Source: Oscillospiraceae bacterium
GTDB taxonomy: Bacteria > Bacillota > Clostridia > Oscillospirales > Ruminococcaceae
Length of the DNA stretch: 53,510 bases
Direction: 5' to 3'
Assembly: GCA_017436125.1 (NCBI GenBank)
Contig: JAFSDS010000049.1
Location: forward strand, 1 to 53,510
Within the stretch, counting starts at the first letter, position 1. Every line of letters begins with the position of its first letter. The notes beneath the pieces are model-generated. The model saw nothing but the letters and a program-made list of their open reading frames with translations. It had not been told where the DNA came from and did not search any database. A program made the position numbers and the translations under genes. Shown here in pieces: positions 31,839-39,686 of the stretch.

Positions 31839-32312
31839 TCAGACTTTGGACATCTTTTTGATGACAACTTTTTTGCAGGGCATATCGTTGGGATAGGTGG
31901 AAACGGATGCTACCGCATCAAGGACCTCAAGACCTTCAACAACATGGCCGAAAGCTGCATAGTTTCCGTCAAGGAATTCGCTGTCCTCATGAACGATGAA
32001 GAACTGGCAGGAAGCGGAGTTGGGGTCGGAAGTTCTTGCCATGGAGATAACGCCGCGTTTGTGGGAAATGGTGTTCTGTGCCCAGCCGTTGGATGCAAAT
32101 TCACCGTAAATTTCGGGTTTGCAGCCGCCGGTGCCGTTGCCGGCAGGGTCGCCGCCCTGGATCATAAAGCCTTTGATGATGCGGTGGAAGGTAAGACCGT
32201 CAAAAAAGCCTTTTTCAACAAGTGCTTCAAAGTTTGCAACGGTTTTGGGTGCTGCGATAGGGTCGAGCTCGATGAGCATGGAGCCGTAGCCTTTGATATC
32301 AAGTTTAATCAT
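31839..32312 (-). CDS. Peptidyl-prolyl cis-trans isomerase, cyclophilin type
   Basis: A 157-residue cytoplasmic cyclophilin. The core FHRIIKGFMIQGGDPAGNGTGG (catalytic Arg and the GGD motif), GVISMARTSDPNSASCQFFIVHEDSEFLDGNYAAFGHVVEG is complete, including Q-F-F-I and the F-G-x-V end. The start is the ATG at 32312 after AGGAGGATAA; a longer in-frame reading to 32420 runs through the promoter. It speeds proline isomerisation in protein folding. It is the first gene of a two-gene operon with a membrane protein. Confidence 0.93.
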   Translation of the reverse strand: MIKLDIKGYGSMLIELDPIAAPKTVANFEALVEKGFFDGLTFHRIIKGFMIQGGDPAGNGTGGCKPEIYGEFASNGWAQNTISHKRGVISMARTSDPNSASCQFFIVHEDSEFLDGNYAAFGHVVEGLEVLDAVASVSTYPNDMPCKKVVIKKMSKV

Positions 32313-32346
32313 GTAAATTATCCTCCTGATTTTAAACGATAGTAAT

Positions 32347-32375
32347 ATAATACTATTTTTAATAGTGAAAGTAAA
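32347..32375 (-). promoter_or_regulatory. Cyclophilin operon promoter
   Basis: Minus-strand TTTACT (32370-32375), 17 bp, TATTAT (32347-32352). Confidence 0.5.
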
Positions 32376-32413
32376 GAGAAAAAACCTCTTAAGAAAAATG
32401 CTGTCTTTTTTCT

Positions 32414-32442
32414 TTGACATATCTTTTATGTTGCATTATACT
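32414..32442 (+). promoter_or_regulatory. Strong promoter of the amidohydrolase operon
   Basis: A perfect TTGACA (32414-32419), 17 bp, TATACT (32437-32442). Confidence 0.75.
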
Positions 32443-32468
32443 TGTTACATAAAACCATTTTACCGTTG

Positions 32469-32488
32469 GGAACGGTCTTTACCGTTCC
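32469..32488 (+). promoter_or_regulatory. Hairpin in the amidohydrolase leader
   Basis: The stem GGAACGGT/ACCGTTCC with a CTTT loop sits about 20 bases into the transcript and just before the AGAGGTG ribosome-binding site. It may tune translation or be a copy of a dispersed GGAACGGT-type palindrome. Confidence 0.5.
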
Positions 32489-32507
32489 GGAAAAAGAGGT
32501 GTGCATT

Positions 32508-34130
32508 ATGGAATACATCATAAAAAACGCGGTCATCGCCACCATGGATAAGGAAAATCCCATTGCCGAGGCGGCTGTTGTTAAGGACGGAAAATTCACC
32601 TTTTGCGGAACTTTTGCAAAAGCGGAAAAACTTGCTTCAAAAGAAGCGGATATCCTTGACTGCGGCGGAAAATTCGTTATGCCGGGCTTTAACGATTCCC
32701 ATATGCACTATCTCCACTATGTTAAAACAAAGCTTTCCGTTGACCTTTGGGGAAGCATTTCCGTTGAGCATATAGTTGAAAGAATGAAAGAGGCTTTTGA
32801 GCATTTTGATAGGGAAAGCGGCCTTTGGCTTGTTGGCGAAGGCTGGAACCATGACTATTTTACCAAAGGGGAAAAGCGTTTTCCAACAGCAAAAGATCTT
32901 GATAAAATTAGCCTTGAGCACCCGGTGCTCGTAATGCGCGCTTGCTATCATATCGGCGTGCTCAACACAAAAGCCATGGAACTCATGGGTCTTGATGCAG
33001 AAAAAGCAAAGGCACTTGGCGAATTCTGTGAGGTTGACGAAAACGGAAATCCCAACGGTGTTATCAAGGAAAACTATTTTGATGAAGTAAAATCAAAACT
33101 TCCGTATCCGGATCTTGAAATCCTTGTAAAAATGATGCTCGAATGTCAGAATGACCTTTTTGAACAGGGTATAACCGCCGTTCAGTCCGACGATATGAAA
33201 TATGCGCCGGAGGGCAGAGCATACGAGCTTCTTGATGAACTTGAAAAAGCCGCTGCGGACGGAAGACTTAAAGTGCATTATGCGGAACAGGCCCTTTCCC
33301 AAACCAAGGCGGAGGTTGACGACTGGTTCAGCCATAAGCATTATAAAAAGCGCGAAGGAAGCTTTAAGGTTTCCTGCTTAAAGCTTATTTCCGACGGAAG
33401 CCTTGGGGCAAGAACGGCTCTTCAAAAAGAACCCTATGCGGATGACCCCGCAACAAAAGGCATAGCAATTTATACTCAGGAAGAACTGAACAGCTTTGTT
33501 CTTGAGGCTCAAAAACGCAATACTCCGGCCGCCATCCATGCCATCGGAACAGGCGCTATGGAAATGTGTCTTAGCGCTATAGAAAACGCAAAGAACGAAT
33601 ATCCGGAATATTCTCCGCGCCATGCCATAGTCCACTGCCAGATAACAAGCCCGGACCAGGTAAAACGCCTTGCAGGGCTCGGCATTCTTGCCCTTACCCA
33701 GCCGGTTTTTATCGATTATGATATGCATATTGTATATGACAGGGTCGGAAAGAAACTTGCGGAGTCCTCCTACGTATGGAAGGATTATCTTGACCTTGGC
33801 GTTCACGAAGCGTTCGGAACCGACTGCCCCGTTGAAAATTTTAAGCCCATGCGCGGAATTTACTGCGCGGTAACAAGAAAAGACTGTAAGGGAAAAGGCC
33901 CCTATCTTCCTAAGCAGGCGGTTCCGGTTTATGAATCTCTTTATGCCTATACCGCGGAGGGAGCATACGTCAGCGGAGACGAGGATATCCGCGGAATGAT
34001 AAAAGCCGGAATGGAAGCGGATTTCATTATCGTTGATAAAAACCTGCTGGAAGTTCCAAAGGAGGATATCCTTGACGCAAAGGTAATGAAAACATTTATT
34101 GACGGAGAATGTGTTTTTGAAAGGCAGTGA
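32508..34130 (+). CDS. YtcJ-like amidohydrolase
   Basis: A 540-residue metal-dependent hydrolase of the amidohydrolase superfamily, YtcJ/LAF3 branch. It has the N-terminal composite beta domain, FVMPGFNDSHMHYLHY with the H-x-H metal site (about 60-75), GEGWNHDYF, MRACYHIGVLNTKAMELMG, LISDGSLGARTALQKEPY, IHAIGTGAMEMCL, HCQITSPDQVKRLAGLG and the late Asp in HEAFGTDCPVENFKP. Members hydrolyse amides or related compounds; the substrate is unknown. The start is the ATG at 32508 after AGAGGTGTGC. It is followed after 6 bases by a P-loop kinase gene. Confidence 0.9.
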   Translation: MEYIIKNAVIATMDKENPIAEAAVVKDGKFTFCGTFAKAEKLASKEADILDCGGKFVMPGFNDSHMHYLHYVKTKLSVDLWGSISVEHIVERMKEAFEHFDRESGLWLVGEGWNHDYFTKGEKRFPTAKDLDKISLEHPVLVMRACYHIGVLNTKAMELMGLDAEKAKALGEFCEVDENGNPNGVIKENYFDEVKSKLPYPDLEILVKMMLECQNDLFEQGITAVQSDDMKYAPEGRAYELLDELEKAAADGRLKVHYAEQALSQTKAEVDDWFSHKHYKKREGSFKVSCLKLISDGSLGARTALQKEPYADDPATKGIAIYTQEELNSFVLEAQKRNTPAAIHAIGTGAMEMCLSAIENAKNEYPEYSPRHAIVHCQITSPDQVKRLAGLGILALTQPVFIDYDMHIVYDRVGKKLAESSYVWKDYLDLGVHEAFGTDCPVENFKPMRGIYCAVTRKDCKGKGPYLPKQAVPVYESLYAYTAEGAYVSGDEDIRGMIKAGMEADFIIVDKNLLEVPKEDILDAKVMKTFIDGECVFERQ

Positions 34131-34136
34131 TATGTT

Positions 34137-34652
34137 TTGGTAATACTTATTTTCGGGGCTTCCCATACGGGCAAGACAAATTTTGCCCAAAAGCTCCTTG
34201 AAAAATATTGTTTTCCCTATGTTTCGCTGGATCACCTCAAAATGGGTCTTATCCGAAGCAAAAACACCGAACTCACCCCGGAGGACGATGATAAGCTTAC
34301 GGAATATCTTTGGCCCATAGCGAGAGAAATGGCAAAAACCGCCATTGAAAATAACCAGAATCTTATCATCGAGGGATGCTACATCCCGTTTGACTGGAAA
34401 AAGGATTTTTCACCGGAATATCTTGCTGCCATGCGCGAATACTGCCTTGTTATGACGGAAAGTTATATAAGAAGAAATTTCCGGGATATCCAGCGTTATT
34501 CCAACGTTATTGAATGGAGAGCGGAGGGCTTTGTGGATATTGATGCCCTTGTTCGCGAAAATGCAAAAAATCTTGCCCTTTGTGAAAAATACGGAACAAA
34601 TAAAATCCTTATTGATGGGTTTTATGACGTTGATGCGGATATATGGAAATAA
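34137..34652 (+). CDS. Small P-loop (AAA/adenylate-kinase-like) nucleotide-binding protein
   Basis: A 171-residue protein opening MVILIFGASHTGKTNFAQKLL, a Walker A/P-loop (GASHTGKT), then YVSLDHLKMGLIRSK, where kinases of this fold have the switch region, and a strand LIIEGCYIPFDW. It looks like a small-molecule or nucleotide kinase. The acceptor is unknown; 2-phosphoglycerate kinase-like and shikimate-kinase-like proteins share this look. The start is a TTG at 34137 with GAAAGGCAG upstream. It is in an operon with the amidohydrolase. Confidence 0.75.
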   Translation: MVILIFGASHTGKTNFAQKLLEKYCFPYVSLDHLKMGLIRSKNTELTPEDDDKLTEYLWPIAREMAKTAIENNQNLIIEGCYIPFDWKKDFSPEYLAAMREYCLVMTESYIRRNFRDIQRYSNVIEWRAEGFVDIDALVRENAKNLALCEKYGTNKILIDGFYDVDADIWK

Positions 34653-34693
34653 AAAAGGCCTTTGCGGAAAATTTTCCGCAAAGGCTTATTTTT
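34651..34693 (+). terminator. Terminator after the P-loop kinase gene
   Basis: The perfect stem GCCTTTGCGGAAAA with its complement (34658-34685) is followed by TTATTTTTTT. Confidence 0.9.
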
Positions 34694-34736
34694 TTGTGAC
34701 AAAGTCACGGAAAAATATTTTCATCCGGGATATAAT
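34694..34736 (+). promoter_or_regulatory. Thioredoxin promoter with dyad at about -41
   Basis: TATAAT at 34731-34736 has no good -35. Instead GTGAC-AAA-GTCAC (34696-34708) is centred about 41 bases before the expected start point, the usual class II activator position for Crp/Fnr proteins. A Crp/Fnr gene lies next door. Confidence 0.55.
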
Positions 34737-34773
34737 AAGCACAACAAAAGAAAAACCGAAAGGATGAAAATAA

Positions 34774-35085
34774 ATGTCAGTTAAAGTTTTGAATAAAAAT
34801 AATTTTGAAGAAAACGTTCTTAAAAACGAAAAAGCAGTTGTAGTTGATTTTTGGGCACCCTGGTGCGGACCCTGCCGCATGCTTTCTCCGGTTGTTGACC
34901 AGGTTGCGGAAGAAAACGGAGAGGTTTTCTTCGGCAAGGTAAACGTGGATGAAGAAAAAGAGCTTGCAAGCCGTTACGGCATTATGAGCATCCCGGCACT
35001 TGTTCTTTTTAAAGACGGAAAAGCTGTTGATTCCATGGTCGGCTTCAGGCCCAAGGAAAGGGTAGTTGCTTTTTCAAAAGGCTAA
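34774..35085 (+). CDS. trxA: Thioredoxin
   Basis: A 103-residue thioredoxin with the active site WAPWCGPCRM (about 28-37) and the cis-proline in MSIPALVLF (about 72-80). The length and both motifs are normal. The ATG follows GAAAGGATGAAAATAA. Its 3' end overlaps the convergent Crp/Fnr gene by 12 bases, so transcripts from the two run into each other. It probably supplies reductant locally and pairs functionally with the rhodanese in this three-gene sulphur/redox cluster. Confidence 0.95.
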   Translation: MSVKVLNKNNFEENVLKNEKAVVVDFWAPWCGPCRMLSPVVDQVAEENGEVFFGKVNVDEEKELASRYGIMSIPALVLFKDGKAVDSMVGFRPKERVVAFSKG

Positions 35086-35748
35086 TCTTTTTAAAGATTC
35101 AAAATCGGTAACGGTAACGCCTCCCCTTGAAAGCTCAACATAACCCTCGGATGAAAAATATTTGAGCATCCGCGAGACAACCTCCCTTGCGGAGCCCATA
35201 TATTTTGCGATTTGTTCATGGGTAAGCTTTACTTCCGAAGAGCCGCTTTTTTCACATTCGGAAAGAAGAAAAACGGCAAGGCGGCGGTCAAAACTCATAA
35301 AGAGTATCTGCTGCATTATCCACATAACTTCGGAAAAGCGGCTTACGGTTTTTTCAAGAAGGAATATCTTCATCTCCGGATAAAGTTCCGAAACTTTTCT
35401 GTATGAGGAGGGGCTCAGGATGCAGCACCTGCTGTCCTCCTCCGCATCGACATAAACATCGAAGGTGATGGATTCCAGAACGCAGGAAGCTGAAAGAACG
35501 CAAACATCCCCGGCAAAAATTCGGTATAGGGTTATTTCTTTTCCTTCTTCGGAAAGGATATATACGCGAAGGCAGCCGGTTTTTACAAAGATGATTCCGG
35601 TGCATACAGTTCCGTTATGTATGTTCTGGCCCTTCTTGAATTCGGCGCAGCCGGCGCCGTTCATAAGATCCAGCTTATCTTTTTCGGAAAGTTTTTCCCA
35701 AAAAGGAAAAGATTTTTTTAAAAGCGGTTCGCATTTTTCACAGGGCAT
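35074..35748 (-). CDS. Crp/Fnr-family regulator of the thioredoxin/rhodanese cluster
   Basis: A 224-residue Crp/Fnr protein: an N-terminal MPCEKCEPLLKKSFPFWEKLSEKDKL, the sensor barrel (FKKGQNIHNGTVCTGIIFVKTGCLRVYILSEEGKEITLYRIFAGDVCVLSASCVL) and a winged helix KLTHEQIAKYMGSAREVVSRMLKYFSSEGYVELSRGGVTVTD. The SAREVVSRML recognition helix is the FNR/NtcA type. It has nine cysteines including CEKC at residues 3-6 and CC at about 108-109, which suggests a thiol or metal redox sensor; this resembles the clostridial/streptococcal regulators placed with rhodanese and thioredoxin genes. The minus-strand promoter is TTGACA (35810-35815), 17 bp, TATATT (35787-35792). Confidence 0.88.
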   Translation of the reverse strand: MPCEKCEPLLKKSFPFWEKLSEKDKLDLMNGAGCAEFKKGQNIHNGTVCTGIIFVKTGCLRVYILSEEGKEITLYRIFAGDVCVLSASCVLESITFDVYVDAEEDSRCCILSPSSYRKVSELYPEMKIFLLEKTVSRFSEVMWIMQQILFMSFDRRLAVFLLSECEKSGSSEVKLTHEQIAKYMGSAREVVSRMLKYFSSEGYVELSRGGVTVTDFESLKRLAF

Positions 35749-35763
35749 TGAATTTACGCTCCT

Positions 35764-35815
35764 TTGAAAAGTTTTTTGATAAAAATAATATATCCCAACT
35801 TTTAAAATATGTCAA
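35764..35815. promoter_or_regulatory. Overlapping divergent promoters
   Basis: Plus strand: TTGAAA (35764-35769), 16 bp, TAATAT (35786-35791) for the rhodanese gene. Minus strand: TTGACA (35810-35815), 17 bp, TATATT (35787-35792) for the Crp/Fnr gene. The -10 boxes overlap, so only one can be used at a time. Confidence 0.5.
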
Positions 35816-35843
35816 ACAACAAAAAAGGAAAGGAGATGGGAAT

Positions 35844-36251
35844 ATGTATATCAGGATGATAAAAAGAAGAATTGGTTCCATAGTAATTGCGCTTATGGCT
35901 GTTCTTATGCTCGGCGCATGCAGCGATTCTGGAAAGGAAGAGAATTATATGATGATAAATGCAGAAAAAGCAAAGGAAATGATGGATAAAACCGAAGAGT
36001 TTGTTCTTCTTGACGTAAGAAGCAGGGAAGAGTTTTCTCTTGAACATATTCCCGGCGCAATCGTTATTCCTCACGATGAAATAATCGCAAAAGCGGAAGG
36101 TGCGATAAAAAACAAGGATATCCCGGTTTTTGTATATTGCCGAAGCGGAAACCGCAGCAAAATTGCGGCGAGTGCTCTTGTTTCCCTCGGTTATAAAAAT
36201 GTTTATGAGTTCGGCGGAATAAATTCCTGGCCCTATGAAACGGAAAACTGA
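35844..36251 (+). CDS. Rhodanese-domain lipoprotein
   Basis: A 135-residue protein. A signal peptide ends at the lipobox VLMLGAC (lipid Cys near residue 27). A single rhodanese domain follows, with VLLDVRSREEFSLEHIPGAIVIPHDEI and the active-site loop CRSGNRS. A full catalytic Cys loop in an exported lipoprotein suggests extracytoplasmic sulphur transfer or redox work. The ATG at 35844 follows AAAGGAGATGGG; a longer in-frame reading from 35748 would start in the divergent promoter. It sits head-to-head with the Crp/Fnr gene. Confidence 0.88.
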   Translation: MYIRMIKRRIGSIVIALMAVLMLGACSDSGKEENYMMINAEKAKEMMDKTEEFVLLDVRSREEFSLEHIPGAIVIPHDEIIAKAEGAIKNKDIPVFVYCRSGNRSKIAASALVSLGYKNVYEFGGINSWPYETEN

Positions 36252-36261
36252 AAAAGATATG

Positions 36262-36301
36262 ATAAAAGCGGTGCTTCAAAGATGAAGCACCGCTTTTTTG
36301 A
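36262..36301. terminator. Bidirectional terminator
   Basis: A 15-bp stem, AAAAGCGGTGCTTCA/TGAAGCACCGCTTTT, has a 4-base loop. It lies between the rhodanese gene and pckG. Confidence 0.92.
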
Positions 36302-36303
36302 TG

Positions 36304-38067
36304 TTATTCAAGATTTTTTTCAAGTTTTTCAAGCTCCGCCATGAGTTCTTTCGGAAGCTTTTCTCCGAATTTCTGATAGAACTCACGGATGCCTTCGGCC
36401 TCTGTTTTCCAAAGCTCTTTATCCACAGAGAGAAGGCCGGCAAGAGTTTCTTTTGTGATATCAAGATCCTCGATGTTGATATCTTCCGGAGTGGGTTCGT
36501 ATCCGATGGCGGTTTCAACAGCATTTGCGCTTCCGTCACAGCGGCCGAGTATCCACATAAGAACGCGCATATTATCGCCGAATCCGGGCCAGATAAATTT
36601 TCCGTCATCATCGGTGCGGAACCAGTTTACGTTAAAAATCTTAGGCGCTTTATCGCCGAGTTTTTCGCCCATTTCAAGCCAATGACCGAAATAATCCGCC
36701 ATGTGATATCCGCAGAAGGGGAGCATAGCCATAGGATCGCGGCGAACAACGCCAACCGCGCCCGCAGCTGCGGCGGTGGTTTCGGATGCCATGGTGGAGC
36801 CTACAAAAACGCCGTGCTTCCAGTCACGGGACTGATATACCAGCGGAGCGGTTTTTGCTCTTCTTCCGCCAAAGATCATTGCGGAGATCGGAACGCCTTC
36901 CGGATCGTCAAATTTCGGGCTTACGCAGGGGCAGTTCTTTGCCGGAGCGGTAAAGCGGCTGTTGGGATGTGCGGCTTTTTCGGTTGCGGAAGAGCCGCTC
37001 CAGGGGTTGCCCTTCCAGTCGATGGCGTTTTCCGGCGGGTTTTTATCAAGACCTTCCCACCAGACGGTGTTGTCATCAAGGTTATGCGCAACGTTTGTGA
37101 AAATAGTGTTCTTCATGGTTGCCGCAAGGGCGTTGGGGTTGGATTTTGCGTTTGTTCCGGGTGCAACGCCAAAGAAGCCATTTTCCGGGTTGACGGCCCA
37201 AAGGCGACCGTCTTTTCCTATGCGAAGCCATGCGATATCATCGCCGACGCACCAGACTTTATAGCCTTTTTTCTGATAAAGCTCAGGGGGAATAAGCATT
37301 GCAAGGTTTGTTTTTCCGCAGGCGGAGGGGAATGCGGCGGTAACGTATTTTATCTCGCCCTCGGGATTTTCAATGCCGAGGATGAGCATATGTTCAGCCA
37401 TCCAGCCTTCCTTCCAGCCCTGCCAGGAAGCTATGCGGAGAGCAAAGCATTTTTTGCCCTGAAGAACGTTTCCGCCATAGTTGGAGTTAAGGGACCAGAT
37501 GGTGTTATCCTCCGGGAACTGAACGATATATCTCTGTTCCTCGTCAACATCAAGGGAACAGTGGAGACCTTTTACAAAATCCGCGGAATCGCCGAGCTGA
37601 TCAAGAGCGCTCTGGCCCATGCGGGTCATGATCTCCATATTGAGAACAACGTAGATGCTGTCTGTAAGTTCGATACCGATTTTTGCAAAGGGAGAGCCTA
37701 TCTGGCCCATGCAGTATGGAACAACATACATGGTGCGGCCCTTCATGGCGCCGTCTGCAAGGGGGCGAAGGCGGGCATACATCTCGTCCTTTTCGACCCA
37801 GTTATTGGTGGGGCCGGCCATTTCTTTTTTTGTGGTGCAGATAAATGTTCTTGCCTCAACTCTTGCAACATCGTTTACCTTTGTTCTGTGAAGAAGACAT
37901 CCGGGAAGTTTTTCCTGGTTGAGTTCTTCCATAAGCCCGGTGGCAACTGCCTCCGCTTTAAGGGCTTTTATCTGTTCCTCACCCTCGGTGACCCATACGA
38001 CTTTATCGGGTTTTACGAGAGCTTTCATCTCTTCGATCCAGTTAAGAACATGGGGGTTATTCGTCAT
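36304..38067 (-). CDS. pckG: Phosphoenolpyruvate carboxykinase (GTP)
   Basis: A 587-residue GTP-type PEPCK, close to the usual 600. Key parts are RTMYVVPYCMGQIGSP, SNYGGNVLQGKKCFALRIAS, the P-loop FPSACGKTNLAML with the reactive cysteine, WCVGDDIAWL, the APGT segment in FFGVAPGTNAKSNPNA and GFGDNMRVLMWI. It interconverts oxaloacetate and PEP with GTP/GDP. In a fermenter it often runs in the carboxylating direction toward succinate or propionate, or links amino-acid carbon to gluconeogenesis. It has its own promoter preceded by a cluster of TTGCAA sites. The ATG follows AAAGGAGCTGTTTGTA. Confidence 0.96.
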   Translation of the reverse strand: MTNNPHVLNWIEEMKALVKPDKVVWVTEGEEQIKALKAEAVATGLMEELNQEKLPGCLLHRTKVNDVARVEARTFICTTKKEMAGPTNNWVEKDEMYARLRPLADGAMKGRTMYVVPYCMGQIGSPFAKIGIELTDSIYVVLNMEIMTRMGQSALDQLGDSADFVKGLHCSLDVDEEQRYIVQFPEDNTIWSLNSNYGGNVLQGKKCFALRIASWQGWKEGWMAEHMLILGIENPEGEIKYVTAAFPSACGKTNLAMLIPPELYQKKGYKVWCVGDDIAWLRIGKDGRLWAVNPENGFFGVAPGTNAKSNPNALAATMKNTIFTNVAHNLDDNTVWWEGLDKNPPENAIDWKGNPWSGSSATEKAAHPNSRFTAPAKNCPCVSPKFDDPEGVPISAMIFGGRRAKTAPLVYQSRDWKHGVFVGSTMASETTAAAAGAVGVVRRDPMAMLPFCGYHMADYFGHWLEMGEKLGDKAPKIFNVNWFRTDDDGKFIWPGFGDNMRVLMWILGRCDGSANAVETAIGYEPTPEDINIEDLDITKETLAGLLSVDKELWKTEAEGIREFYQKFGEKLPKELMAELEKLEKNLE

Positions 38068-38108
38068 TACAAACAGCTCCTTTCACAAAAAAGATATCTA
38101 TGGTTTAC

Positions 38109-38136
38109 ATTATACACACCTTTTTCCGTTTTGCAA
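38109..38136 (-). promoter_or_regulatory. pckG promoter
   Basis: Minus-strand TTGCAA (38131-38136), 16 bp, perfect TATAAT (38109-38114). Confidence 0.7.
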
Positions 38137-38243
38137 GCATATTTTGCAAGTTTTGTAATAAAATATTGCAAATACATGTTTTAGAGCGAATATATAAAGG
38201 GATATTTGCAATTATTTGAATTTATAATTGCAAATATCCCTTT
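38128..38243. repeat. Cluster of TTGCAA sites and long palindrome upstream of pckG
   Basis: TTGCAA or its A/T-flanked form ATTTGCAA/TTGCAAAT appears five times: 38131-38136, 38144-38149, near 38165-38170, near 38205-38210 and near 38229-38234. The last two lie in a perfect 20-bp inverted repeat (arms 38196-38215 and 38224-38243). The palindrome may also end tsaD transcription, though its T-run is weak. Confidence 0.6.
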
Positions 38244-38255
38244 GAAAAACAGTTA

Positions 38256-39272
38256 TTATTCAAAATCCTCGTCAATGGGCATAGTTGGGCGCGCATTGAG
38301 AGAAAGATCTGCAAAATGACCCTCAAGCGCCTCATAATATGCCTGGGATCCGATCATTGCGCCATTATCTCCGCAAAGTTCAAGCGGAGGAACAAAAAGT
38401 TCAAGGTGACGGCGTTTGCATTCCCTTTCAAGCAGTGAACGAAGGCCGGAGTTTGCGGAAACACCGCCGGCCGCAACAATGGTTTTGTATCCGCCCTCTT
38501 TTGCAGCAAGCATAAGTCTGTCAACAAGAGCGTGACAGATAACATCCTGATATGATGCACAGAGATCGGGTATGTTTATTTCCTCACCCCTCTGCTGGGC
38601 ATTATGAAGGATGTTCACAACGGCGGTTTTAAGGCCGGAAAAACTCATATCGAGGGGGCTTCCCTCAACCCTCGGTTTTGGAAGGGCAAAAGCCTTTGGG
38701 TTTCCCTCCTTTGCCATTTTATCAAGGTGAACGCCTCCCGGATAGGGAAGACCCATGGCGCGGGCGGCTTTATCAAAAGCTTCGCCGGCAGCGTCATCCC
38801 TTGTTTTTCCAAGAATACGGAACTTTGTATAGTCGGAAACCTCAACGATATGGCTGTGTCCGCCGGAAACAACAAGGCAAAGGAACGGGGGCTTAAGCTC
38901 CGGATGGGCAAGATAGTTTGCCGCGATGTGGCCTTTAAGATGATGAACGGGGATAAGTTTTTTACCCGTTGCAAGGGAAAGACCTTTTGCAAAGTTAACA
39001 CCGACCAAAAGCGCGCCGATAAGACCGGGAGCGGCAGTTACGGCAATATAGTCAACTTCGTCAAGGGTCATGTTCGCATCCGCAAGAGCTTTATCCACAA
39101 CACCGACTATGTTTTCCGTATGACGGCGGGAAGCAATTTCCGGAACAACGCCGCCGTAAAGGCCGTGTTCGGCAACCTGGGTATTTATTACGGAGGAAAG
39201 GATTTTTCTTCCGTCTTCGATTATTGCGGCGGCGGTTTCGTCGCAGGAAGATTCGATTGAAAGTATTTTCAT
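38256..39272 (-). CDS. tsaD: tRNA threonylcarbamoyladenosine transferase subunit TsaD
   Basis: A 338-residue TsaD (YgjD/Gcp), which with TsaB/TsaE moves the threonylcarbamoyl group to A37 of ANN-decoding tRNAs. The N-terminal MKILSIESSCDETAAAI, HTENI, the metal-binding H-x-x-x-H in PVHHLKGHIAANYL, SGGHSHIVEV and the C-terminal GGVSANSGLRSLLERE and CGDNGAMIG are all present. It has its own promoter on the minus strand (TTGTCA 39333-39338, 17 bp, TATAAT 39310-39315) just after the small upstream gene. Confidence 0.96.
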   Translation of the reverse strand: MKILSIESSCDETAAAIIEDGRKILSSVINTQVAEHGLYGGVVPEIASRRHTENIVGVVDKALADANMTLDEVDYIAVTAAPGLIGALLVGVNFAKGLSLATGKKLIPVHHLKGHIAANYLAHPELKPPFLCLVVSGGHSHIVEVSDYTKFRILGKTRDDAAGEAFDKAARAMGLPYPGGVHLDKMAKEGNPKAFALPKPRVEGSPLDMSFSGLKTAVVNILHNAQQRGEEINIPDLCASYQDVICHALVDRLMLAAKEGGYKTIVAAGGVSANSGLRSLLERECKRRHLELFVPPLELCGDNGAMIGSQAYYEALEGHFADLSLNARPTMPIDEDFE

Positions 39273-39309
39273 ATTATCATCGCCTTATAACGTAAATCAT
39301 TCTATGATG

Positions 39310-39338
39310 ATTATAGCGCATAACGGCGTTTTTGACAA
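39310..39338 (-). promoter_or_regulatory. tsaD promoter
   Basis: Minus-strand TTGTCA, 17 bp, perfect TATAAT. It lies in the gap between the small gene and tsaD. Confidence 0.7.
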
Positions 39339-39346
39339 TATTTTGT

Positions 39347-39514
39347 TCAGATTTCAAAACGGCGGTTTTCAAGAACAGCTTTAACGGATAGTTCCCCCGC
39401 AAAACCGAAAAGTGTTTCTGCCATAAGTCTTTCGGCGGAAGTTCCGGTTTTTCTTGCAAGGGTTTCATAAAACTTTGCGGCAGAAGGATCCAGCGCAATG
39501 GTATAGCTTTTCAA
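39347..39514 (-). CDS. Small ribbon-helix-helix-like protein, 55 residues
   Basis: A short gene reading MKSYTIALDPSAAKFYETLA then RKTGTSAERLMAETLFGF and on to ENRRFEI. The layout is one beta strand with alternating residues (SYTIALD), helix A (PSAAKFYETLARKTG) and helix B (SAERLMAETLFGFAGEL). This is the ribbon-helix-helix pattern of CopG/antitoxin-like DNA binders. The TTG start at 39514 stands 9 bases after AAGGAG. An ATG one base after that site would be badly spaced and adds three residues. No toxin gene is adjacent; tsaD follows after 74 bases. It could be an orphan antitoxin or a small regulator. Confidence 0.62.
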   Translation of the reverse strand: MKSYTIALDPSAAKFYETLARKTGTSAERLMAETLFGFAGELSVKAVLENRRFEI

Positions 39515-39612
39515 AAAAATCATTCTCCTTTTTATAATATGTATTTATTCTTTGAAGATTTAATAAAAATATGTTTTATTGCCAAAGGCCGGAGCAAACA
39601 ATAATTTACACC

Positions 39613-39641
39613 TTGTTTTTACAGATAAAAAATGTTAATAT
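39613..39641 (+). promoter_or_regulatory. ygfK promoter
   Basis: TTGTTT (39613-39618), 17 bp, TAATAT (39636-39641), about 45 bases before the ATG. Confidence 0.5.
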
Positions 39642-39686
39642 TAATATGTATATTTGTGACCGATCGTAAATGGGAGGCTATGCTTT

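Noticed and set aside
36298..38184. Plus-strand frame of 628 codons
   Set aside because: Antisense shadow of pckG, which is full length and unmistakable on the minus strand.
39277..39498. Minus-strand frame of 73 codons upstream of tsaD
   Set aside because: No ribosome-binding site and no family features. The overlapping 55-residue reading in another frame has a good site and a coherent fold pattern.
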